From Oligoflexia bacterium (lineage in GTDB: Bacteria; Bdellovibrionota; Bacteriovoracia; Bacteriovoracales; Bacteriovoracaceae): DNA of 64,000 bases. The translations under genes were made by a program, and so were the position numbers. The stretch is from NCBI GenBank assembly GCA_024229115.1, contig JAAEST010000122.1, positions 1 through 64,000 of the forward strand, read 5' to 3'. The notes below the pieces were generated by a model. It made no database searches. It was not told where the DNA came from and was given only the letters and a program-made list of their open reading frames with translations. Positions 32,879 to 40,268 of this stretch are shown piece after piece. Numbering within the stretch: position 1 is the first letter of the stretch; each line of letters opens with the position of its first letter.

Positions 32879-34597
32879 ATGAAAGATTTAACAAGAAAGA
32901 TACTACTGATCTTTGTTTTAACAGTGATGACAATGAATGCCTTTGCCACAGTTAAGTATGGCACTTCATCTGGATACAATCCAAATTGGGATACAAAAAC
33001 TATGTTTAAGCATCTCGATAAGAAAAGAGAAGAAATTAAAAAAAGAAAGAAGGAATTGAAAAAAGAATTACGTAAGGCCAAAGGAAAGAAAGCTAAGGAT
33101 GCAGTTCGAAAGAAGTTAAAAGAAAACTCTGCTGAGTTTGATAAAGTTTATGATGACTATCAGTTTGAAAGAAAGCTTCAAACGGATCCTCGTAAACCAA
33201 AGAAAAAGGCGCAAGCTGAAGCGTGGAAGCGTAAAGAACGTCAGAAACGTATTGATAAATTAAAAGCGAAACAAAAGAAACATGAAGAAAAACTAAAGAA
33301 GCAAAGATCACGTGCTGTAAGTATGTCTGATCTTAATGATCTTGGTGATGTGACAATTGGAGAAATTTCTTCAGCAAATACTGATGTAACAAATGCACAG
33401 AGAGACTTGAATGATATTGAAGATGAGATTCAAGAAGAAAGTTGTGATGTTATCACCGATGAGAATATCGAAATTTGTATGGAACTACGTAATGCTAGAA
33501 CACAGGCATCTGCAAGATTAGAAGAATCAAAGTTAAGATTTAGAGATCTTGCTATCGCACTTCCACCTGTTCTTGTCGGGGGAGGACTTTATGTAATCTA
33601 TGACAGAATGACTGACCTGCAAGAAAGATATGATCTTATGAGAGGGGTAAAGAGAGAGCTGATTGGTTGTGAAGAGAATTGTGAACTTATTGAGGATAGA
33701 GTTGAATTGATTAAAAATGGATTAGAAGAACAACAGCAATTAGACAAGTATGACCTTGATGAAATGCAAGACGAGTTAAAGAAAGAAGAAGCTGGTGAAT
33801 TAGATGCAGAGTTAGTTATTCCAAATTATCTTGCTAAAAATACGCAGATTCCTTTTGGAAATAAAGGTGAACTACCAATTATCTTTGCTGTTGATAAGGC
33901 TCAAGAGGTTGAAACAGTGAGATCAGCAAATGCTCTCGTAAATGGTCAGTTTGTTGAACTAGTTTACTATCCAGAACGTGGAGTTTTTACTGGAAGTTAC
34001 ACTAGTTTTGAATCAAAGCAAGACTTAAGTGGAATGGTTCAAGTTGAATTAGTTGATGGACAGACTTTGACTAAGAGTTTTACAGGAAGAATTAATAACG
34101 AAAAGCCTAATGTTGAGATTCATTCTGTTCCAGGTTCTCTATTTAAGAAAGGAAAGTTTAAGGTTCATGTAACAGGTGAGTTTGATAAAATCGAAATCTC
34201 TGGTGAGAATGTAAAACCTCAAACGATTGAATTTGAAGAAATGAAAAGCTCACACAAAATGACAATCAAGGCGATGAGCAAAGGTCCAGCATCAATTAAT
34301 GTTGTGGCCACAAGAACTTCGAAAACAATTAGTATGCCAGATTTTGATGGTGATGTTCTTGTAACTGATGAAGTAGGCAGACTTTTAAGAAATGATGACT
34401 TTTTCAAAGAAATGGATTTAGGTGATAGCAAAGGAAAAGAGCTAGGTTGGTGTTGTGAAGAAGTTGGAGAAATTACTTGTGTGGCTTGTTATAAAGGAAA
34501 AAGAACGAGAGCATCTTGTAAGGCCCTAAATAAACTTCCAGGTTATGATATTAAGGCCTTCCTAAGCGCAAAAGATATGTCTTGTACGGCTTTATAA
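32879..34597 (+). CDS. Secreted coiled-coil protein with Cys-rich C-terminus, unknown function
   Basis: A 572-residue exported protein (signal ILLIFVLTVMTMNAFA). Residues about 45-140 form a strongly basic coiled coil (KKRKKELKKELRKAKGKKAK). There is a hydrophobic segment, LAIALPPVLVGGGLYVIY, near 230-247, then a second acidic coiled coil and beta-rich modules (ELPIIFAVDKAQEVETV). The end is Cys-rich: GWCCEEVGEITCVACYKG. The start at 32879 follows GGAG; an in-frame TTG upstream would lengthen the signal. No family is recognised. The size and export fit an envelope structural or predation-related protein. Confidence 0.6.
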   Translation: MKDLTRKILLIFVLTVMTMNAFATVKYGTSSGYNPNWDTKTMFKHLDKKREEIKKRKKELKKELRKAKGKKAKDAVRKKLKENSAEFDKVYDDYQFERKLQTDPRKPKKKAQAEAWKRKERQKRIDKLKAKQKKHEEKLKKQRSRAVSMSDLNDLGDVTIGEISSANTDVTNAQRDLNDIEDEIQEESCDVITDENIEICMELRNARTQASARLEESKLRFRDLAIALPPVLVGGGLYVIYDRMTDLQERYDLMRGVKRELIGCEENCELIEDRVELIKNGLEEQQQLDKYDLDEMQDELKKEEAGELDAELVIPNYLAKNTQIPFGNKGELPIIFAVDKAQEVETVRSANALVNGQFVELVYYPERGVFTGSYTSFESKQDLSGMVQVELVDGQTLTKSFTGRINNEKPNVEIHSVPGSLFKKGKFKVHVTGEFDKIEISGENVKPQTIEFEEMKSSHKMTIKAMSKGPASINVVATRTSKTISMPDFDGDVLVTDEVGRLLRNDDFFKEMDLGDSKGKELGWCCEEVGEITCVACYKGKRTRASCKALNKLPGYDIKAFLSAKDMSCTAL

Positions 34598-34621
34598 GCA
34601 AAAGGTTAAAGATGTAAAATT

Positions 34622-34647
34622 AGGGTCGACATTGTCGGCCCTTTTTA
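34622..34647 (+). terminator. Intrinsic terminator after the coiled-coil gene
   Basis: AGGGTCGAC and GTCGGCCCT form a 9-bp stem (one G-U pair) with a 3-base loop, followed by TTTTTATTT. It lies 24 bases after the stop and overlaps the 3' end of the convergent regulator gene. Confidence 0.88.
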
Positions 34648-35478
34648 TTTGGTTTCTGTCCAAGAGAATAAATCAAAATTCATTTGAAAGACTTCTTTTG
34701 ATTTACTTGGACCAACAAGTTTTTTTACTTTGGTAAGAAACTTCATAAATTGATCATTGATTTCCTTTCTCACTTCATCATCAGCGGAAAAAATAACAGA
34801 AAAATTGTAAGTCTTCGACTCATCAAGCTTTTTAAGTCTATTCATCGTATTGGTATAGCATTGGGATTTATAGGAATGAAAAATTGGAGAGCTCTTTGGT
34901 AAATGAAGTTCAACATCATTCAGTTCGATGCCCTTTGGTCCCATGCTAATAATCTCCATTCGTTGAAGATTGTTGATATACTCCGATATTCTTTTCTTAG
35001 GAAGAAATAGTTTGCTTGCTAGCTTCATTGGATCTTTTCTAAATTCGTCACAATGTAGTCCCATATGAACAACCTGGTTTATAGGGTCTAGAAAATAATC
35101 TTCTCTGTTTACTTCTCTTTGAGTGAGCTCTTCCACATCAATATATTGAGAAGTTTTATTTTTTTGCTTCTGCCAAATCTTAATCTCTTTTAATAAGATT
35201 TTCTTTCTGTCTGCTAGCCCGCAGCGGGCATAATCGAGAAGTAGCTTTAGATATTCAGACTCTTCAGGAGAGAAGTTTAAAAACTGTGTCGCAAGATACA
35301 GTTGGTCTTGGCTAAGGTCTCTCACACCCTTAATAACTTGTGATAAATAGGCCTTTTGAATACGAGTATGAGCTGCCATGGCCTGATAAGTAATAGACGA
35401 GTCTATTTTCTTACGTTCTTCGATAGTTTTACGAAGAATTTCTCTATAGTCTAACTCATTGAAAATATTCATATTCAT
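34645..35478 (-). CDS. TIGR02147-family regulator
   Basis: A 277-residue protein. The N-terminal HTH includes YREILRKTIEERKKIDSSIT and TRIQKAYLSQVIKGVRDLSQDQ (residues about 8-55). A family-typical middle follows (FSPEESEYLKLLLDYARCG). The C-terminal half has a winged region (FLPKKRISEYINNLQRMEII). This layout defines TIGR02147, a family abundant in Bdellovibrio/Bacteriovorax and Fibrobacter, thought to be transcriptional regulators. It is divergent from the secreted protein at 35618. Confidence 0.82.
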   Translation of the reverse strand: MNMNIFNELDYREILRKTIEERKKIDSSITYQAMAAHTRIQKAYLSQVIKGVRDLSQDQLYLATQFLNFSPEESEYLKLLLDYARCGLADRKKILLKEIKIWQKQKNKTSQYIDVEELTQREVNREDYFLDPINQVVHMGLHCDEFRKDPMKLASKLFLPKKRISEYINNLQRMEIISMGPKGIELNDVELHLPKSSPIFHSYKSQCYTNTMNRLKKLDESKTYNFSVIFSADDEVRKEINDQFMKFLTKVKKLVGPSKSKEVFQMNFDLFSWTETK

Positions 35479-35617
35479 CCTCTTTAGAAGTCCATTTGTT
35501 CACAAATTGTATACCACGATATAGCGATAAATAAATAATAAATTTACGTGTGTATAAAGGTGATAGTAGATTGAATTAACGCTTCACGATTGATAACAAT
35601 CTAAGGCCAATGAGGAG

Positions 35618-36706
35618 ATGAATTTGAAAGCTATACACTTTTTAACTCTATTAGTTTTAACCCAAACAACTTTTGCTGGAGGTTGGGCCAGTGGTGGTGG
35701 TGACCCTAAAGAGGTTGAAGCAAAACCATTTCCTTTCATGAGTAAAATTGTAAAAGCCATTGATCTTTTAAAGTCAAATCTCGATAAAACTCATTTCAAT
35801 GGTAATTTCAAGAAAGCTTTCATCACTGATATGGAGCTTGTTTTAAAAAGAGGACATTTCTTCTATGTTCCAGAGCTTTTTGCTGTTGGTTTTGATCGTC
35901 ACCCAGGTGATTATAATAAACTCTATTCAAATGGTGCTATGACAGGTTTTGAACCTGCAGCACCAATTTATTTTTCAAAGCAAGCAGTTAATTATGATGT
36001 AAGAACACTTGCCCGAGTAATTGCTCAGGAAATACCTCATCATATCTTTAAAGGTCGTTTTCAAAGAGATGAGACTTTCGCTAATAACCTTGGAACTTAC
36101 TTAGTACTTTTAGATGAAGTTCCTACTAAGCCTTACTCAGCGTCACAGATTATCTATGAAGAATTTGACCATGAGCTAAGAGATGGTTCTTCTCAAAGAA
36201 TTATTGAAAGAGCACGTGATGAATTTAATTCTGGCGAAGGTGTTTTAGAGATTCTTTATAATCTTGCTCATGATCTCTACAAGAATAGAGGAAGTTATAG
36301 TCGCTACCATGTTGAACCAAGTGTTCCAATGACAAGAGAGAGACTTTTTAGAGAGTGGAAAAGAACTGCGGATATTACTAAACTTCCTTCTTTACAGAAA
36401 ACGATGATAGCTCAATGTATGTTCGCAACTTATCAAGACGGACCTTCTGGTATAACTAAGCAATACCAAAAGCTTCTCACAGAGTCGTTTGTTAAGTTGA
36501 TGGATGAATTTAAGGCAAAGATGAAGAAAGTCTATCTGGTTGAAGAATTCTATCTTCCTGCGGAAAAAGATTTCGTTAATTGTGGTGTAGGGATTGAAGA
36601 CGAGAAAGGTAAAATCTATGTTTACCAAGCGATCTTTCGTCATGAAGGAAGACAGTGTGGACAGCCTGGCAATCCTTGTCCAATTCCACTTCCTATCGGC
36701 CTATAA
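35618..36706 (+). CDS. Secreted protein of unknown function, Asp/His-rich
   Basis: A 362-residue exported protein. The signal ends at TTFAGG and the mature start is GGWASGGGDP, which I associate with secreted proteins of predatory bdellovibrios. The middle contains VIAQEIPHHIFKGRFQRDETFANNLGTYLV, with the E-x2-HH resembling a degenerate metalloprotease site; catalysis is not claimed. Cys residues near the C-terminus (GRQCGQPGNPCPIPLP) may pair. SD GAGGAG is six bases upstream. It overlaps the convergent PLP gene by 6 bases. Confidence 0.6.
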   Translation: MNLKAIHFLTLLVLTQTTFAGGWASGGGDPKEVEAKPFPFMSKIVKAIDLLKSNLDKTHFNGNFKKAFITDMELVLKRGHFFYVPELFAVGFDRHPGDYNKLYSNGAMTGFEPAAPIYFSKQAVNYDVRTLARVIAQEIPHHIFKGRFQRDETFANNLGTYLVLLDEVPTKPYSASQIIYEEFDHELRDGSSQRIIERARDEFNSGEGVLEILYNLAHDLYKNRGSYSRYHVEPSVPMTRERLFREWKRTADITKLPSLQKTMIAQCMFATYQDGPSGITKQYQKLLTESFVKLMDEFKAKMKKVYLVEEFYLPAEKDFVNCGVGIEDEKGKIYVYQAIFRHEGRQCGQPGNPCPIPLPIGL

Positions 36707-38443
36707 TTCAGAACAGAACTTCGTAAAAACTTCTTTATGTTTTTCTAAATTAAAATCAGCGGCGATAGAGACACGAACAATATAGTCTTTATCGCTTTCT
36801 TTTGTCGTTCCCTGAGTTGATGTTGCTGGAATTGTCCAATAGCAACCTTTCAATTGACCGTAACTCACACAATGCTTACTTTCTTCTGGAATAGCATCTA
36901 TCATCATTTGAATAAGTTTATGATTAAGCTTTCGCTTATATTCTTCTCTTTCTTCATGAGAGTTTCCTTTCGTCGGCAGATCTAGAGAAAAGACAGAAGG
37001 AGTGAAAGTTGCATTCGCTAATTCATGAGAGACAAAATTAATTTTCGCTTCTGGAAGTGTTGTTTGAATGTGATCAACAAAGGCACGAGTATTCTTATAG
37101 GCCTTGGCAATTCTGTCATTCATCGAAGGCATCTCTTCAGTTAGAATTTCAACTTGAAGATCTGTCGCTGTATTATCACAAAGTAATAAGTGCTTATTCA
37201 CGTACTCTACATATTCACTGGCCTTATCATTGGCCACGCTATAACCAGCAGTACAAAGACCACCACTAGGGAATTTCGAACCACTTACATAAGAAATGGC
37301 CCTTACTTCATTTAGATAACCACCATCTCCAAAGAACTCAACATTCGGGCAGAAAGTTTGATCCAGTATAAAGACAGGGTTGGTCGGTCCTTTTAAAACT
37401 TCTGCAAGCTTAATAAGATCTGGAATCTCTACTCTAGGGTTAGTTGGAATCTCTGCGATGATATAAGGAATTGCATTAAGCGTTTCTACTTCTTTTAGAA
37501 TACGATCTAACTCGCTAACCATGTCCTTACCACTATCAACTGGCAGATCAACAATTTCAACATTATCAATACAAGCAGCAACTCTACGGGCCTGATCATT
37601 TGTTCCGCCATAGCAATTTGGAGGAACGATAAATTTAATATCTCGACCAGGGTGGTGATCGTTAGCATGATGGACAAGCCCCATCATGATGGCATACTGA
37701 ACAGAAAGTCCACATGATCCTAGAGAAACTGGATTTTTTACTCTGGTAATCTTTTGAATCGTTTGATTAAGCTTCCCTGAGTCAACATGTGAATGAGGTT
37801 TTTCGCCTTTAAGAAGTTTGAGACAATTATGAGGAGTCATCGCAATAGATTCACGTCTTCTTACATGTTGAATTTCTTTAATGTAGTCAGAGTTATCATC
37901 AAGAACTTGGATAACACTTCCCATATTCTCATAGAGATTGATATTGATCTGGGCATTCGTTTTTTCTTGCGAGTTGATTGTAATCGTACAACCATCGACC
38001 TTTTTAAGGTCATGATAATTATCGACTTTAACCAACTCAAAATCATACTGATAAACTTCTTTAATTAGTTTTTCATCGAAGTTAACAGGAAGCAGGTCTT
38101 TATAAGCAATTCTGGTTTTAATATTTTGTAATTTATTTCTTCTTAACACCGCCATGATTGGCATTGTCTGTGATGAAAAAGAAATTACGCTTTCAGCTTT
38201 AATTCCTAAGTCTCTTGCTTGCTCCCATTCGAGTACACAAGAAAGTGGGTGGCCTAAGCGAATATAGTCAAAAGCTGTTGGTAGTTCACTTAGGCTATCT
38301 TTCGAAATCTCATTGAGAGATTGAAGTTTTTCAAGGAATTCTGTTTTCGCAAGTGACTCGTTATAAATATCAAGTCGATGAGTTGTGAGGCGAAGCCAGT
38401 CACTTGGTAAGTTTTGAAGTATCTGCTGTCTGAGTCTATCCAT
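36701..38443 (-). CDS. PLP-dependent Cys/Met-metabolism-type aminotransferase or lyase
   Basis: A 580-residue fold-type I PLP enzyme. The N-terminal 200 residues are an extra domain. From about residue 230 comes the catalytic part: SLGSCGLSVQYAIMMG, IVPPNCYGGTNDQ, AEIPTNPRVEIPD, ILDQTFCPNVEFFG and the PLP-lysine segment YVSGSKFPSGG (Lys about 400). The pattern matches cystathionine synthase/lyase relatives, but it is about 180 residues longer than those enzymes. The start has no good SD; a 34-codon ORF with a strong SD ends 31 bases before it. The substrate is uncertain. Confidence 0.75.
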   Translation of the reverse strand: MDRLRQQILQNLPSDWLRLTTHRLDIYNESLAKTEFLEKLQSLNEISKDSLSELPTAFDYIRLGHPLSCVLEWEQARDLGIKAESVISFSSQTMPIMAVLRRNKLQNIKTRIAYKDLLPVNFDEKLIKEVYQYDFELVKVDNYHDLKKVDGCTITINSQEKTNAQININLYENMGSVIQVLDDNSDYIKEIQHVRRRESIAMTPHNCLKLLKGEKPHSHVDSGKLNQTIQKITRVKNPVSLGSCGLSVQYAIMMGLVHHANDHHPGRDIKFIVPPNCYGGTNDQARRVAACIDNVEIVDLPVDSGKDMVSELDRILKEVETLNAIPYIIAEIPTNPRVEIPDLIKLAEVLKGPTNPVFILDQTFCPNVEFFGDGGYLNEVRAISYVSGSKFPSGGLCTAGYSVANDKASEYVEYVNKHLLLCDNTATDLQVEILTEEMPSMNDRIAKAYKNTRAFVDHIQTTLPEAKINFVSHELANATFTPSVFSLDLPTKGNSHEEREEYKRKLNHKLIQMMIDAIPEESKHCVSYGQLKGCYWTIPATSTQGTTKESDKDYIVRVSIAADFNLEKHKEVFTKFCSEL

Positions 38444-38474
38444 GGAGCGGATATTACCATATCGAGCTTTAATA

Positions 38475-38579
38475 TTACAGACATTCGTATTTCCCAGGGG
38501 CTAATTGGCGTCTTAATTGTGGTCCTCTAAATAGTGCGTTGAAAAGGTCTGATGCAAGTCTTTGTAGGTTAAATTTCAT
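38475..38579 (-). CDS. 34-codon leader-like ORF upstream of the PLP enzyme
   Basis: This small ORF starts MKFNLQRLASDLFNALFR and ends GKYECL. Its ATG (38579) has one of the best SDs in the region (AGAGGAG, about eight bases upstream), whereas the following PLP gene lacks one. It may be a small protein, or a leader peptide through which the downstream enzyme is translated by reinitiation. It sits in the 250-bp gap that holds nothing else recognisable except the divergent regulator's promoter. Confidence 0.5.
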   Translation of the reverse strand: MKFNLQRLASDLFNALFRGPQLRRQLAPGKYECL

Positions 38580-38694
38580 TTTTATCTCCTCTTGGTAGAT
38601 GTTTGAAGCCCTTGGGCTTTGTCTGAAACCTTTTTATCAGAGCTTGAACTTTATTCAATGAGATGTTAAAAAGTGTTATATAACGGTACTTTTT

Positions 38695-39468
38695 ATGGAA
38701 AATAGCTCAAATTATCCCATTCTCATCTCAGAACTGAAAAAGGTTTTGAAAAGAAAGAAGAAGAAATATTCAGATATTGCTCGAGAACTTGATATGTCTG
38801 AGTCTTCAGTTAAACGTTTAATGAGTGGAAAGGATGCTTCACTTTCAAAGCTTGAGGCTCTCTGCCGTGTCGTCGATATAACTTTCTTTGATCTTGTGAG
38901 TATGAGTAAGGATAGTAAACCGCAAACCCTTACACTGACTAAGGAACAAGATCGCTTCTTTGCAAAGAATACGAATTATTTTTATTTTTACCACCTCATT
39001 CATGAAGAAGATGCAACAGTTCAAGAGATTGTGACTAGGTTCGGCCTCTCCGAAAAATCTAAGAATAAGTATTTAAAGAAGTTGGAAGATCTAGGTCTGT
39101 TAGAGTGGCATCCTGGAGATAAGATTGTCATTGTTAAGAAGGGAGGGATTCACCTTCCAGAGATGACAGAACTTGGAAGTCACCTTGTAAGAACTTTGAT
39201 GAAGAATGTAACTGAGTTAGTTGGTGACGTTAAGAAAATGGATGAGCAATTAAAAGATAAGAATGGTACATTTCATATAGGGGAATATTATCTAAGAGAA
39301 GAAACGGCGAAGGGATTTCAAAATAGGATTTCAAACCTTCTCATTGATATGGAAAAAGCATCTGATAGAGAATCTCGAATTTATGGAAAAGAAGAATTAA
39401 AGTTTTATACTTCCATTAGCTCTGTGATGCCTATGCGTTTTTATTGTGAAAATATACCTAATATTTAA
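38695..39468 (+). CDS. XRE-family HTH transcriptional regulator
   Basis: A 257-residue protein. The N-terminal HTH_3 is LKRKKKKYSDIARELDMSES then SVKRLMSGKDASLSKLEAL (about residues 18-56). A central winged-helix-like segment follows (DATVQEIVTRFGLSEKSKN), then an effector region. An AT-rich -10-like element (TTATATAAC) is about ten bases from the ATG, so the 5' UTR is very short. It is divergent from the 34-codon ORF/PLP pair and may control it. A GDT1-like gene follows 10 bases downstream. Confidence 0.8.
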   Translation: MENSSNYPILISELKKVLKRKKKKYSDIARELDMSESSVKRLMSGKDASLSKLEALCRVVDITFFDLVSMSKDSKPQTLTLTKEQDRFFAKNTNYFYFYHLIHEEDATVQEIVTRFGLSEKSKNKYLKKLEDLGLLEWHPGDKIVIVKKGGIHLPEMTELGSHLVRTLMKNVTELVGDVKKMDEQLKDKNGTFHIGEYYLREETAKGFQNRISNLLIDMEKASDRESRIYGKEELKFYTSISSVMPMRFYCENIPNI

Positions 39469-39478
39469 GGACTATATT

Positions 39479-39748
39479 ATGGATTGGAAGGTTTTTGCCT
39501 CAACATTTGCAATGATATTTATAGCTGAGATGGGAGACAAAACTCAGTTTGCTGCTCTTGCTGCATCAGCTGGAAGTAAGTCAACATTCTCTGTATTATT
39601 GGCAGTAGTACTTGCTCTTTCTGCGGCAGGAGTATTAGGAGTAATTGCTGGAAAATACTTAGGAAACTTTATTGATCCACAAAACTTGAAATGGGTAAGT
39701 GGCCCTCTCTTTGTTGGTGTTGGGTTATGGATTATGTTATCAAAGTAA
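39479..39748 (+). CDS. Half-size TMEM165/GDT1 (UPF0016) membrane protein
   Basis: An 89-residue protein with three helices. The family motif E-x-G-D-K-T is present in FIAEMGDKTQFAALA (residues about 15-29). GDT1 proteins exchange Mn2+/Ca2+ and usually contain two such repeats; this gene has one, as in the bacterial half-size forms that must dimerise. The start at 39479 follows AAGG. It is 3 bases upstream of the membrane thioredoxin gene and 10 bases after an XRE regulator. Confidence 0.78.
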   Translation: MDWKVFASTFAMIFIAEMGDKTQFAALAASAGSKSTFSVLLAVVLALSAAGVLGVIAGKYLGNFIDPQNLKWVSGPLFVGVGLWIMLSK

Positions 39749-39751
39749 ATT

Positions 39752-40183
39752 ATGAAGAGAATAAATAGCGAAAACTTTGAATCAATCGTTAACCAAGAGA
39801 ATGGACTTTTTGTCATAAAATTCTTTTCTCCCACATGTGGTCCTTGCCATACGATGACTCCAGTATTTGAAGCTCTTGATCAGAATAATCCCCAAATAAA
39901 TGTCTATGAAATTGATACTTCAGAAAGTCCTGAGCTTGCGGCCCATTTTGGAGTTCGAGGAGTTCCCTACGTTGCTTACTGTGAACAAAGAGAAGTGCTC
40001 TACCACTTTACGGGTGTCACTGCGCTAGGAACTCTTCAGTATGTCATCGACAATATTAACGACCCATATTTTAGGGAAAATGGAGAGTTTAAGAAGCCAG
40101 AGGTTAAGAAATCTTGGGCCTTCGAGCTCTCTATCGCAGCTCTAATTCTCTTTTTCACACTTGCGATCATTTTTTATCGCTAG
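39752..40183 (+). CDS. Thioredoxin with C-terminal membrane anchor
   Basis: A 143-residue protein. The thioredoxin domain (residues about 1-105) has the CGPC site in KFFSPTCGPCHTMTPVF and the cis-Pro in RGVPYVAY. A C-terminal helix (AFELSIAALILFFTLAIIFY) anchors it, probably with the thioredoxin domain in the cytoplasm since no signal peptide precedes it. The gene follows the GDT1-like gene by three bases, so the pair is co-transcribed. Confidence 0.85.
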   Translation: MKRINSENFESIVNQENGLFVIKFFSPTCGPCHTMTPVFEALDQNNPQINVYEIDTSESPELAAHFGVRGVPYVAYCEQREVLYHFTGVTALGTLQYVIDNINDPYFRENGEFKKPEVKKSWAFELSIAALILFFTLAIIFYR

Positions 40184-40209
40184 GATCATGTAATTATTAG
40201 CTTGTTCAC

Positions 40210-40238
40210 CTGACATTTTGTGCCGTGAGTGCTAGATT
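40210..40238 (+). promoter_or_regulatory. Sigma70-like promoter of the protease-ankyrin gene
   Basis: CTGACA (40210-40215), a 17-base spacer and TAGATT (40233-40238) lie 31 bases before the ATG at 40269. Spacing and boxes fit a vegetative promoter. Confidence 0.5.
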
Positions 40239-40268
40239 CCCCGAAAATTTACAATAAGGATTCTTTAG

